Assembly: GCF_905220975.1 (NCBI RefSeq)
Contig: NZ_CAJNBK010000025.1
Location: 31,572-95,571, forward strand
DNA from: Paraburkholderia haematera
GTDB lineage: Bacteria > Pseudomonadota > Gammaproteobacteria > Burkholderiales > Burkholderiaceae
Reading direction: 5' to 3'
DNA: 64,000 bases
Shown one piece after another: positions 43,970 to 52,728 of the stretch. The notes under the pieces are model-generated. The model was not told the origin of the DNA and made no database searches. It worked only from the letters and a program-made list of their open reading frames with translations. Every line of letters begins with the position of its first letter. The first letter of the stretch is position 1. Position numbers and translations under genes: made by a program.

Positions 43970-45367
43970 TTACCTGAGCAAATCGGCGAGCGCCCCGCGA
44001 TAGCGCGCGTAAGCACCCTCTTCGTCGCGATGCCGGCGGTTGTCGACAACCTTGTCGCCGCCCGCGTAGACGTCGCGAATCGGCGACTCGCCATGCTCGC
44101 AGAATACAACGCCCGAGAGCCAGGCGTTCGGCGCGTGCTCGGCGATGCTCGAATGATCCGGATCGAGCACCAGCCAGTCGGCACGGCGGCCGGCTTGCAA
44201 TGCGCCAACCGCGCGACCCGTGGCATGCGCGCCGCCTTCGAGCGCGGCGTCGAACAACCGGTCGGCCACGTGGGTAGCCTGCGACGATGCGAGCACATTA
44301 CGCTGCCGGCGCGTGAGGCGCTGGCCGTATTCGAGCAAACGCAGTTCCGAGCGCCAGTCGACGCCGATATGGCTGTCCGAACCGACGCCGATGCGCCCTT
44401 GCGCGTCCAGGTACTCGTGCGCCGGAAAAATGCCGTCGCCGAGATTGGCTTCGGTGGTCAAACACAATCCGGCGACCGCGCCGCTTTTCGCGAGCGCCAG
44501 CGTTTCGTTCGCATCGACATGCGTGGCGTGCACGAGGCACCAGCGGCTATCCACGTCGAAGCGATCGAGCAGCCATTGCACCGGGCGGGCGCCTTCGGTT
44601 TCGAGGCAGGCGTCGACCTCGGCGGTTTGCTCGGCGATATGGATGTGAACCGGCGCGCTTTTATCGATGCCGCTCAGCAAGTCACGCAACGAATCGGCCG
44701 ATACCGCGCGCAATGAATGGGGCGCGACGCCATAACGCAACGCCGCACTCTCAGGACGCGCCGCGCGCAACGTGCCGAGCAGATCGAGCAGACTCTCCGG
44801 CGTGTTGATGAAGCGCTGCTGATCTTCACGCGGTGCGCGCGAACCGAAACCGCTGTACTGATACAGCACGGGCAGCATCGTCATGCCGATGCCGCTTGCC
44901 GAAGCCGCGTCCACCACGCGTTGTGCCAGTTCCGCCGGGTTCGAATAGCGGCTGCCATCCGGCGTGTGATGCACGTAATGGAATTCGCAGACCGACGTAT
45001 AGCCCGCTTTCAACATCTCGATGTACAGCCACTGTGCGACAGCGGCGAGCCCTTCCGGCGTGATTCGCGCGGCAAAGCGGTACATCAGATCGCGCCAGCT
45101 CCAGAAGTTATCGGTGGCACCTGTACCCGATGCGGCGCGATATTCGGTGAGGCCGGCCATCGCGCGTTGAAACGCATGCGAGTGAAGATTCGGCATGCCA
45201 GGCAACACGGGACCGGCGGCTTTTTGCACACCGTCGGGAACAACGGCCGTATCGGGCGTAACCGACGTCAACGTGCCGTTCGCGTCCCATTCCAGCAGCA
45301 CGTTGCGGCGCCAGCCGTCGGGCAGATAGGCGTGATCGGCGAATAGTGATTGTTTTGTTTGCATCAT
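43970..45367 (-). CDS. hutF: Formimidoylglutamate deiminase
   Basis: A 465-residue amidohydrolase-superfamily enzyme that converts formimidoylglutamate to formylglutamate and ammonia. Metal ligands H62 and H64 are in MPNLHSHAFQR. Further family motifs are the HIAEQTAEVDACLE segment, LVHATHVDANE and GVGSDSHIGVDWRSELR. Its presence shows that this organism uses the HutF/HutG branch rather than direct formiminoglutamase. It starts ten bases after hutI. Two adjacent ATGs can serve as start. Confidence 0.94.
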   Translation of the reverse strand: MMQTKQSLFADHAYLPDGWRRNVLLEWDANGTLTSVTPDTAVVPDGVQKAAGPVLPGMPNLHSHAFQRAMAGLTEYRAASGTGATDNFWSWRDLMYRFAARITPEGLAAVAQWLYIEMLKAGYTSVCEFHYVHHTPDGSRYSNPAELAQRVVDAASASGIGMTMLPVLYQYSGFGSRAPREDQQRFINTPESLLDLLGTLRAARPESAALRYGVAPHSLRAVSADSLRDLLSGIDKSAPVHIHIAEQTAEVDACLETEGARPVQWLLDRFDVDSRWCLVHATHVDANETLALAKSGAVAGLCLTTEANLGDGIFPAHEYLDAQGRIGVGSDSHIGVDWRSELRLLEYGQRLTRRQRNVLASSQATHVADRLFDAALEGGAHATGRAVGALQAGRRADWLVLDPDHSSIAEHAPNAWLSGVVFCEHGESPIRDVYAGGDKVVDNRRHRDEEGAYARYRGALADLLR

Positions 45368-45377
45368 CTCTCAGGCC

Positions 45378-46601
45378 TTAGCTCAAATCACGCCGCGTAT
45401 AAACAGTCTCGCCCGCGCGCACGACTCGCGCGCACAACGGACGCCCAATCCAGTAAGCCAGCTCGGCGAGCGTTTCCACCGACCACACCGCGAAATCCGC
45501 CGCGCGCCCTGCTTCCAGCGAGCCGTGCGTATCCGCCTTGCCGAGCGCACGTGCCGCATGCGAGGTCACGCCTTGCAGCACTTCGGGCACGGTCATGCGG
45601 AACAGCGTGGTCGCCATGTTCATCATCAGCAGCAGCGAGGTGGTGGGCGACGTGCCGGGATTGCTGTCGGTGGAAATCGCGATCGGCACCTGATGGCGCC
45701 GCAGCAGGTCCAAAGGCGGCAATTGCGTCTCGCGGATAAAGTAGTACGCGCCGGGCAGCAGCACCGCGACGGTACCCGCTTCTTTCATCGCGATGACGCC
45801 CTCTTCGTCGAGGAATTCGAGGTGATCCGCGGACAACGCATGGTGACGCGCGGCCAAGGCCGTGCTGCCGCTGTTCGACAACTGCTCGGCATGCATTTTC
45901 ACAGGCAGCTTGTAGCGCTCCGCTGCCTGAAATACGCGCTCGCTTTGCTCAAGCGAAAAACCAATGCGCTCGCAGAAGACGTCGACAGCGTCGACCAGAC
46001 CCTCGTCGGCAAGCGCGGGCAGCATGGTGTTGCAGACTTCGTCGATATACGCATCGGCCCTTCCCGCGAACTCGGGCGGCAAGGCGTGCGCACCGAGAAA
46101 CGTCGTATAGACCGAGACCGGATAGCGCTCGCCCAGTCGCCGCGCGACGCGCAGCATCTTGCGCTCGCTGGCGAGATCGAGGCCGTAGCCGGATTTGATT
46201 TCGACCGCCGTGACGCCTTCGGCGAGCAGCGGCTCGAGCCGTGCGGCGGATTGGCGGAACAGGGAGTCTTCGTCGGCGGCACGCGTGGCGCGCACCGTGG
46301 AGACGATGCCACCGCCCTGCCGCGCGATTTCTTCATAACTGACGCCGGCGAGGCGCTGCGCGAATTCATCCGCGCGCTGGCCGCCGTACACCAGATGCGT
46401 ATGGCAATCGACGAGACCCGGCGTCACCCACGCGCCGTGCAGATCTTCGCGCGGCCACGCGGCGTAATCGGCGGGCAATTCGGAGGCCGCGCCGAGCCAT
46501 GCGATCTTGCCGTTTTCAACGGCAATCGCGGCATCGGGCAGCGTGTGTTGGGGATCGCCCTGAGGGCAAAGTTTCAGGTGGTGCCAGACGGTTTGCTTCA
46601 T
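45378..46601 (-). CDS. hutI: Imidazolonepropionase
   Basis: A 407-residue metal-dependent hydrolase that opens imidazolone propionate to formimidoylglutamate. The HTH motif (H67 and H69 in LVDCHTHLVYGG) binds the metal. VEIKSGYGLDLASERKML, MHAEQLSNSG and ISTDSNPGTSPT are characteristic of HutI. It is third from last in the operon, with a 93-bp gap from hutD. Confidence 0.95.
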   Translation of the reverse strand: MKQTVWHHLKLCPQGDPQHTLPDAAIAVENGKIAWLGAASELPADYAAWPREDLHGAWVTPGLVDCHTHLVYGGQRADEFAQRLAGVSYEEIARQGGGIVSTVRATRAADEDSLFRQSAARLEPLLAEGVTAVEIKSGYGLDLASERKMLRVARRLGERYPVSVYTTFLGAHALPPEFAGRADAYIDEVCNTMLPALADEGLVDAVDVFCERIGFSLEQSERVFQAAERYKLPVKMHAEQLSNSGSTALAARHHALSADHLEFLDEEGVIAMKEAGTVAVLLPGAYYFIRETQLPPLDLLRRHQVPIAISTDSNPGTSPTTSLLLMMNMATTLFRMTVPEVLQGVTSHAARALGKADTHGSLEAGRAADFAVWSVETLAELAYWIGRPLCARVVRAGETVYTRRDLS

Positions 46602-46694
46602 CGCGTGCTCTTTGCAGCTCGTTGCGTGTCTGTGGTGATTCGCGGCGCGCTTTGTCAGGCTTGCTGCCCGGCTTCAAGCACGCGCGAATCGTCG

Positions 46695-47327
46695 TCATCG
46701 TTGCGTGTAGCGGATGCTGATCGCGAGCACAGCGCCCGTGCCCTTGACCGTGCATGACAGCGCGTTCGGCGTGTCGATGCGCAGTGTGTCGTCGGCTTCG
46801 AGCACACGCGGTTGCGCGTCGCCGCCAGGTGTGACCGAAACCGAACCGCTTGCGCAGAACAACAGCACTACGTCCGCGGACAAGGTGCGTTGCGTGTCGC
46901 CGCGCCACACTTCAGTCTCACCCGATGCCGCGCCACGGCGGACCATCAGGTTGAAGTCGCGCGTGGCGCCGTCGACGAGGCGTGCGTCGATTTGCGCTTC
47001 GCCCGCAAACTGTGCGATATCGAGCGGCTGAGTCAACGCGAGCGTCTGCACGGTGTGAGCGCCGGTGTCGTCTGTTTCGTCGAGCAACATGCCTGCGCCC
47101 GACAACAACACCAACGTGCGGTCGATACCCGCAAACCGCGAGAACGGCCCGGCCTGCGCGACGTCGGCGATGCTCACGCGCCACGTGAAGCTGTCAAGCC
47201 CCGCGCCTGCGGGAAACGCCCCGACTTCACGCGTGACACCGCCGCCGTTCTTCCACGGCGCCGCCACAAGGTCGGCGCCGCGGATGAGCGTGATGGTTGC
47301 CCTGTTATCGACAACCGCCACGATCAA
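46695..47327 (-). CDS. hutD: HutD-family cupin protein
   Basis: A 210-residue bicupin of the HutD family (IRGADLVAAPWKNGGGVTREV, FSRFAGIDRTLVLLSGAGM). In Pseudomonas HutD is thought to act as a governor that binds formylglutamate or urocanate and limits hut expression; it is not an enzyme of the pathway. The TTG at 47327 overlaps the hutU stop; a GTG at 47321 is an equal candidate. Neither has a clear ribosome site, so translational coupling is likely. Confidence 0.85.
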   Translation of the reverse strand: MIVAVVDNRATITLIRGADLVAAPWKNGGGVTREVGAFPAGAGLDSFTWRVSIADVAQAGPFSRFAGIDRTLVLLSGAGMLLDETDDTGAHTVQTLALTQPLDIAQFAGEAQIDARLVDGATRDFNLMVRRGAASGETEVWRGDTQRTLSADVVLLFCASGSVSVTPGGDAQPRVLEADDTLRIDTPNALSCTVKGTGAVLAISIRYTQR

Positions 47328-49012
47328 CGGCCCAGCATCGGCAGATTCAGGCCTGCCTCGCGCGCCGTTTCCTGCGCGAGTTCGTAGCCTGCATCCGCGT
47401 GACGCATCACGCCGGTTGCCGGATCGTTGAACAGCACACGGCCGAGGCGCTCCTTCGCCGCATCCGTGCCGTCAGCGACGATCACAACGCCCGAGTGCTG
47501 GCTAAAGCCCATGCCGACGCCGCCACCATGATGCAGCGAAACCCACGAAGCGCCGCCTGCGGTGTTCAGCAGTGCGTTGAGCAACGGCCAGTCGCTCACT
47601 GCGTCCGAGCCGTCTTTCATCGATTCGGTTTCGCGATTCGGGCTTGCTACCGAGCCGGTATCGAGGTGATCGCGGCCGATCACGATTGGCGCCTTCAATT
47701 CGCCGTTCCGGACCATTTCGTTGAACGCCTGGCCCAGACGATAGCGATCCTTCACGCCGACCCAGCAGATCCGCGCCGGCAAACCCTGGAACGCGATGCG
47801 TTCGCGTGCCATGTCGAGCCAGTTGTGCAGATGCGGATCGTCAGGAATCAGTTCCTTGACCTTCGCATCGGTCTTGTAGATGTCTTCCGGATCGCCCGAC
47901 AGCGCGACCCAGCGGAACGGGCCCTTGCCTTCGCAGAACAACGGACGGATGTACGCCGGCACAAAGCCCGGGAAATCGAAGGCGTTTTCGACGCCCATTT
48001 CCAACGCCATCTGACGGATGTTGTTGCCGTAGTCGAGCGTGGCCGCGCCACGTTCCTGCAGCGTCAGCATCGCCTGTACCTGCTTGGCCATGGACTGCTT
48101 GGCGGGCAGCACGATGCTGTCCGGCACCGTCTTCATACGCTCGCGCCAGTCTTCGACATTCCAGCCTTGCGGCAGGTAGCCGTGAATCGGATCGTGCGCG
48201 CTGGTCTGGTCGGTCACGCAATCCGGCGTGATACCACGCGTCACGCATTCGGCGAACACGTCCGCTGCGTTGCCCAGCAGGCCGATCGACACCGGCTTGC
48301 CTGCTTTCTTCGCTTCTTCAAGCATGGCGAGCGCTTCGTCGAGCGTCGCCGCTTTCTTGTCGACGTAACGTGTCTTCAGGCGGAAGTCGATGCGCGTCTC
48401 GTCGCATTCCACCGCGATCATCGTGAAGCCTGCCATCGTCGCGGCCAGCGGTTGCGCGCCGCCCATGCCGCCGAGACCCCCCGTCAGAATCCAGCGGCCC
48501 GACGGATCGCCGTTGAAATGCTGGTTCGCCACCGAGAAGAACGTCTCGTAGGTACCCTGCACGATGCCCTGGCTGCCGATGTAGATCCAGCTGCCCGCGG
48601 TCATCTGACCGTACATCATCAGGCCCTTGCGATCGAGTTCGTGGAAGTGTTCCCACGTCGCCCAATGCGGCACCAGATTCGAATTCGCCAGCAGCACGCG
48701 CGGTGCGTCCGCATGCGTCTTGAACACGCCGACCGGTTTGCCCGATTGAATCAGCAGCGTCTCGTCTTCGTTCAGGTCCTTCAGCGAGGTGAGGATCTGA
48801 TCGAAGCAATCCCAGTTACGCGCGGCACGGCCAATGCCGCCGTACACGACCAGCGCATGCGGATGCTCGGCGACTTCCGGGTCCAGATTGTTCTGGATCA
48901 TCCGGTACGCGGCTTCCGCAATCCAGGTCTTGCAGGTCTTTTCCGCGCCGCGCGGTGCGCGGATCGTGCGAGTCGGGTCCAGACGCGGGTCGATGTGTTT
49001 CGGGTTGTTCAT
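47324..49012 (-). CDS. hutU: Urocanate hydratase
   Basis: A 562-residue urocanase that adds water to urocanate to give imidazolone propionate, using tightly bound NAD. The glycine-rich NAD segment GGLGGMGGAQPLA is at 178-190. C416 in ARICWVGVKDR aligns with the active-site cysteine (Cys410 in Pseudomonas putida). The true start is MNNPKHIDP at 49012; the open frame extends upstream without similarity. It is preceded by hutC after 58 bp. Confidence 0.96.
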   Translation of the reverse strand: MNNPKHIDPRLDPTRTIRAPRGAEKTCKTWIAEAAYRMIQNNLDPEVAEHPHALVVYGGIGRAARNWDCFDQILTSLKDLNEDETLLIQSGKPVGVFKTHADAPRVLLANSNLVPHWATWEHFHELDRKGLMMYGQMTAGSWIYIGSQGIVQGTYETFFSVANQHFNGDPSGRWILTGGLGGMGGAQPLAATMAGFTMIAVECDETRIDFRLKTRYVDKKAATLDEALAMLEEAKKAGKPVSIGLLGNAADVFAECVTRGITPDCVTDQTSAHDPIHGYLPQGWNVEDWRERMKTVPDSIVLPAKQSMAKQVQAMLTLQERGAATLDYGNNIRQMALEMGVENAFDFPGFVPAYIRPLFCEGKGPFRWVALSGDPEDIYKTDAKVKELIPDDPHLHNWLDMARERIAFQGLPARICWVGVKDRYRLGQAFNEMVRNGELKAPIVIGRDHLDTGSVASPNRETESMKDGSDAVSDWPLLNALLNTAGGASWVSLHHGGGVGMGFSQHSGVVIVADGTDAAKERLGRVLFNDPATGVMRHADAGYELAQETAREAGLNLPMLGR

Positions 49013-49070
49013 GGTGGCCCTCGGAAAGCGTGAAAATGTTCGGGAAAAGGAGTCGAAAAATGCAGCGAAA

Positions 49071-49766
49071 TCAGAAATGTCCGGTGAAGCGATAGCGGCT
49101 GCCGGGATGCCAGAGATTGGCGACCGAAGCGACCTGGCTTTGCGACCACGTGCGCCGATGCAGCACGAGGCACGGTTCGAGTTCATCCATCGTCAGCAGC
49201 TCGCGCGTAGCCGCATCCGCGGCTAACGCTTCGATGCGGTACTCGACGCGCTGCAGCGGCGCGACGCGCACCAGATACTGATTCGGCGTGGTGTTCGTGA
49301 AGTCCTGCAACGCGTACTCGGGCGCGACCGCCGGATTGACCCAGCGTTCTTCGAGTTGCACCGGCTCGTCGTTTTCAGAATGCAGCACGCGCGAATGAAA
49401 CACCGGACTACCCGCGCTCACCTGCATTTCCTCGGCGAGCGCTTCGTCGGCGATGCTCGCGCCGATGTGCAGCACCTTCGCCTGATAGCGATGACCGCGC
49501 GCGACGATTTCGTCGGAAATGCTGCGGATCGCCACCAGCGTCGATTCGTACTTGGGCCGGGCCACAAACGTGCCCGAGCCCTGCACACGCGTGAGGACCT
49601 GCTCCGAGGTCAACTCGCGCAACGCGCGGTTGACCGTCATGCGCGCGACGTTGAATTCGCGCGCGAGCTCGTTTTCGGAGGGCACCTGGTCGCCTTCAGC
49701 CCATTCGCCCGCATGGATGCGGCCGAGGATGAAGTCCTTGATGCCCTGATAGGCCGGTGCGTTCAT
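49071..49766 (-). CDS. hutC: Histidine utilisation repressor HutC
   Basis: A 231-residue GntR/HutC regulator. The winged helix-turn-helix is at about 5-70 (QVPSENELAREFNVARMTVNRALREL) and a UTRA ligand domain follows from about 90. Family repressors release DNA when urocanate binds and recognise TGTA-N2-TACA. Three such sites stand before hutH (51344-51537). The gene lies inside the operon it should control, giving autoregulation. Confidence 0.92.
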   Translation of the reverse strand: MNAPAYQGIKDFILGRIHAGEWAEGDQVPSENELAREFNVARMTVNRALRELTSEQVLTRVQGSGTFVARPKYESTLVAIRSISDEIVARGHRYQAKVLHIGASIADEALAEEMQVSAGSPVFHSRVLHSENDEPVQLEERWVNPAVAPEYALQDFTNTTPNQYLVRVAPLQRVEYRIEALAADAATRELLTMDELEPCLVLHRRTWSQSQVASVANLWHPGSRYRFTGHF

Positions 49767-49803
49767 TGGCTTGATTTGCGTGCTTGAAACGTGTTGTTCG
49801 AGC

Positions 49804-51327
49804 TTACTGTTCGGAGGCGAACGAGAACGGGCTCAACTTCGCGATCGTGCCGTTTTGCACGAGACGGGTGACCGCCGCGATATCCGGTGCGAAGTAGTGA
49901 TCGAGCTCGTAATGCGCGACGTCCTTGCGCACCGCGTCCATCGCTTTCTGCAGGCTCGGGCTGGTCTTGAACGGCCCGCGCAGATCGACGCCCTGCGCGG
50001 CGGCAAGCAACTCGATCGACAGAATGTTCGCGACGTTTTCAGCGATGTCGCCAAGCTTGCGCGCAGCGAACGTCGCCATCGAAACGTGATCTTCCTGGTT
50101 CGCGGAGGTCGGCAGCGAATCCACCGAGGCCGGATGCGCGAGCGTCTTGTTCTCCGACGCGAGCGCGGCAGCCGTCACGTGAGCGATCATGAAGCCCGAA
50201 TTCACGCCACCGTCGCGCACGAGGAACGGCGGCAGGCCCGACAGCGTCGCGTCGATCAGCAGCGCGATGCGGCGCTCGGCCAATGCGCCGATTTCAGAAA
50301 CAGCGATCGCGAGGTTGTCGGCTGCGAATGCAACCGGCTCAGCGTGGAAATTGCCGCCCGACAGCACTTCGCCCGTGTCCGGGAAAATCAGCGGATTGTC
50401 GGAGACGGCGTTCGCTTCAAGCAGCAGCACGTCGGCGGCATGACGCATCTGGTCGAGGCACGCGCCCATGACTTGCGGCTGGCAGCGCAGGCTGTACGGG
50501 TCCTGCACCTTGTCGCAATCGGCGTGCGAAACATTGATTGCCGAACCTTCCAGCAGCGAACGGTAAGCAGCCGCCGCTTCAATCTGACCTTGATGGCCGC
50601 GCAATTCGTGAATGCGTGCGTCAAACGGTTTGACCGAACCCATTGCCGCATCCACCGACAACGCGCCCGCCACCAGTGCGGTGCGGTACAGGTCTTCGAT
50701 GGCGAACATGTTGTAGAGCGCGAGCGCGGTCGAGGCTTGCGTGCCGTTCAGCAGCGCCAGACCTTCCTTCGCTTGCAGCGTGAGCGGCTTGAGGCCGACC
50801 AGCGCGAGGCCTTCGGTAGCCGACATGCGCTCGCCCTTCGCGAACACGTCACCGACGCCCAGCAAAGTGGCCGACATATGCGCGAGCGGCGCGAGGTCGC
50901 CCGATGCGCCGACCGAACCCTTGACCGGAATCACCGGCAGCACGTCGGCGTTGTACAGCGTGATCAGCGCTTCCATCACTTCGCGGCGGATGCCCGAGTG
51001 GCCACGGCCGAGGCTCGACAGCTTCAGCGCGATCAGGAGACGCACCACCGGACGCGACATCGGCTCACCCACGCCGACCGCATGCGACAGCACCAGATTG
51101 CGCTGCAGCAGTTCGAGCTGGTCGTGCGGGATGTGCGTGCTGGCGAGGCGCCCGAAACCCGTGTTGATGCCATACGCCGGCTCGCCCTTCGCGGCGATAT
51201 CGGCGACGGCTTTGGCGCAGGCGTCGATGGCGGCATGGCTGGCGGGATCGAGTTGCAGCGCGACGTGTTCGCGTGCGATCTGGCGCAGTTGCGGGAGGGT
51301 CAGATAGCCGGGCTTCAGAATCATCAT
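49804..51327 (-). CDS. hutH: Histidine ammonia-lyase
   Basis: A 507-residue enzyme that deaminates histidine to urocanate, the first step of the pathway. The self-formed MIO cofactor comes from A141-S142-G143 in GSVGASGDLAPL. Other signatures are YGINTGFGRLA, NGTQAS and QEDHVSM. It starts at two adjacent ATGs (51327, 51324) after AGGAC. It is the first gene of the hut operon. The frame remains open far upstream, which is an effect of GC content. Confidence 0.96.
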   Translation of the reverse strand: MMILKPGYLTLPQLRQIAREHVALQLDPASHAAIDACAKAVADIAAKGEPAYGINTGFGRLASTHIPHDQLELLQRNLVLSHAVGVGEPMSRPVVRLLIALKLSSLGRGHSGIRREVMEALITLYNADVLPVIPVKGSVGASGDLAPLAHMSATLLGVGDVFAKGERMSATEGLALVGLKPLTLQAKEGLALLNGTQASTALALYNMFAIEDLYRTALVAGALSVDAAMGSVKPFDARIHELRGHQGQIEAAAAYRSLLEGSAINVSHADCDKVQDPYSLRCQPQVMGACLDQMRHAADVLLLEANAVSDNPLIFPDTGEVLSGGNFHAEPVAFAADNLAIAVSEIGALAERRIALLIDATLSGLPPFLVRDGGVNSGFMIAHVTAAALASENKTLAHPASVDSLPTSANQEDHVSMATFAARKLGDIAENVANILSIELLAAAQGVDLRGPFKTSPSLQKAMDAVRKDVAHYELDHYFAPDIAAVTRLVQNGTIAKLSPFSFASEQ

Positions 51328-51343
51328 GGTGTTGTGTCCTGTC

Positions 51344-51355
51344 TTGTCTATACAA
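51344..51355. promoter_or_regulatory. HutC-type operator 1
   Basis: TTGTCTATACAA has one mismatch to a perfect TGTA-N2-TACA palindrome and lies 17 bp before the hutH start. Confidence 0.7.
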
Positions 51356-51382
51356 TTCAAGAGGAAGTTTAGCGGCGCCGTC

Positions 51383-51394
51383 TTGTATATACAA
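51383..51394. promoter_or_regulatory. HutC-type operator 2
   Basis: TTGTATATACAA is a perfect 12-bp palindrome containing TGTA-TA-TACA, 56 bp before hutH and 39 bp from operator 1. Confidence 0.8.
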
Positions 51395-51525
51395 CTTGTT
51401 TTTGCAGCTTTGGGCCTAGGGGTTTCCATTAGGGATGAATGCCTGGCGTGGCATGCATATCGCTTGAGCCGGGAATTCCGCTGATCACGCGAGCCGCACC
51501 GCATACGTTCGTCGCGGCTAAAAAC

Positions 51526-51537
51526 TTGTATATACAC
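51526..51537. promoter_or_regulatory. HutC-type operator 3
   Basis: TTGTATATACAC keeps the full TGTA-TA-TACA core. It lies 143 bp further upstream, which would allow looping. Confidence 0.65.
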
Positions 51538-51647
51538 GTTCAAAATGGGCGCCAGCAAGCGGACAAAAAGATTCGGCGCGCCGGCCGACGCAGCCGGGTT
51601 GGCCGAGGCGCCTCTTATTGAGTTATAGGAGAGCCCGCTGAGGGCGC

Positions 51648-51690
51648 AAAAAAGCCCGCGCGCTCGCAAAGACGAGCCGCGGGCCTTTAT
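51648..51690. terminator. Terminator behind the LysR gene
   Basis: A GC-rich stem (GCCCGCG with CGCGGGC) is flanked by six A residues on one side and TTTAT on the other. It should act for the minus-strand LysR transcript and possibly in both directions. No gene lies between it and the hut operators. Confidence 0.75.
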
Positions 51691-51716
51691 CAGGTTTATG
51701 ACTGGCGAAGGATTCG

Positions 51717-52613
51717 CTAAAGCGTCACCCGCGCCGTGATGAAATCCAGGAAACACTGCACGCGCCCCGCCAGCGACGCGCTCTGGTAATACACCGCGCT
51801 GACCGGCTGGCGCTCGTCCACCAGCACATTGCCGAGAATCGGCACCAGCCGCTTTTCGCGCACGTCGGCCGCGGTCATGAAGTCGGCCAGACAGGCGATA
51901 CCCCAGCCCGAGAGGGCCAACTGGCGCAGCGTTTCGCCGCTCGATGCCGTGATTGCCGGCTCGATCTTCTGCGGTTCGGACTTGCCCTCCCCGCCCCGCT
52001 TCAACGGCCAGCGATTCAGATGCTCCGGCGCCGTAAAGCCGATCAGGCGATGCTCTCGCAACGCTTCCACCGACCTGGGCTCGCCGTATTCGGCCAGATA
52101 CGCCGGGCTGGCGAGCACCCTCAGCTTGCTGCTGCCCAGGGCGCGCGCATGCAGGGTCGAATCCTGCAACGCGCCGATGCGGATCGCGATATCCACCTTC
52201 TGCTCGAGCAGATCGACGATCCGCTCGTTGCTGGTCAGCTCCAGACGAATCTCCGGATACAGCGCCGAAAACGCCTTCATATGCGGCGCCACGCAATGCA
52301 GCATGAATGGCGACGCCGCATCGACCCGCAAACGCCCCGAGGGCCGCTCGCGCCCCCGCGTGACGGATTCCTCGGCCTCTTCCATGGCGGCGAGAATCGC
52401 CCGCGCTCGCCGCAGAAACGCCTCGCCCTCTTCGGTCAGTTGCAGACGGCGCGTCGTGCGCCGCACCAGCGCGGTGTCGAGCTTCTTTTCCAGGCGCGTG
52501 AGCGCACGGCTGACGCCGGAGACGGTCTGCCCCAATTTTTCCGCCGCCGCGGTGATCGAGCCGCTGTCGATCACCGTGACGAACACCAGCAACTCGTCGG
52601 TCGAAGTTTTCAT
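51717..52613 (-). CDS. LysR-family regulator
   Basis: A 298-residue LysR protein of the CrgA-like group. The helix-turn-helix is at about 5-62 (SITAAAEKLGQTVSGVSRAL) and the effector domain from about 90. The start is set at MKTSTDELL. It is divergent from the epimerase gene with a 15-bp palindrome immediately before its start codon, so autoregulation and control of the epimerase are likely. Confidence 0.88.
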   Translation of the reverse strand: MKTSTDELLVFVTVIDSGSITAAAEKLGQTVSGVSRALTRLEKKLDTALVRRTTRRLQLTEEGEAFLRRARAILAAMEEAEESVTRGRERPSGRLRVDAASPFMLHCVAPHMKAFSALYPEIRLELTSNERIVDLLEQKVDIAIRIGALQDSTLHARALGSSKLRVLASPAYLAEYGEPRSVEALREHRLIGFTAPEHLNRWPLKRGGEGKSEPQKIEPAITASSGETLRQLALSGWGIACLADFMTAADVREKRLVPILGNVLVDERQPVSAVYYQSASLAGRVQCFLDFITARVTL

Positions 52614-52615
52614 TA

Positions 52616-52642
52616 TTGATTTCAAATCAAGATTGATTTGAG
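52616..52642. promoter_or_regulatory. Operator-like palindrome between LysR and epimerase genes
   Basis: TTGATTTCAAATCAA (52616-52630) is a perfect palindrome with 7-base arms, followed by another half, GATTGATTTGAG. It starts two bases upstream of the LysR start codon. Confidence 0.65.
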
Positions 52643-52728
52643 ACTAACACGCTTTTTGCGAGAATCAACACAGCGGATACTACTTGCATTGCATCGTATT
52701 TCCGGTGTTTCCACCCCAGGAGAACGTC

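Noticed and set aside
47297..49033. A 578-codon plus-strand open frame opposite hutU
   Set aside because: The minus strand encodes a full-length urocanase with cofactor and active-site motifs; the plus frame has no similarity.
49771..51372. A 533-codon plus-strand open frame opposite hutH
   Set aside because: It is a shadow of histidine ammonia-lyase.
51328..52296. N-terminal extension of hutH to about 830 residues
   Set aside because: The extension crosses the HutC operators, a terminator and the antisense LysR gene; family length is about 507 residues.
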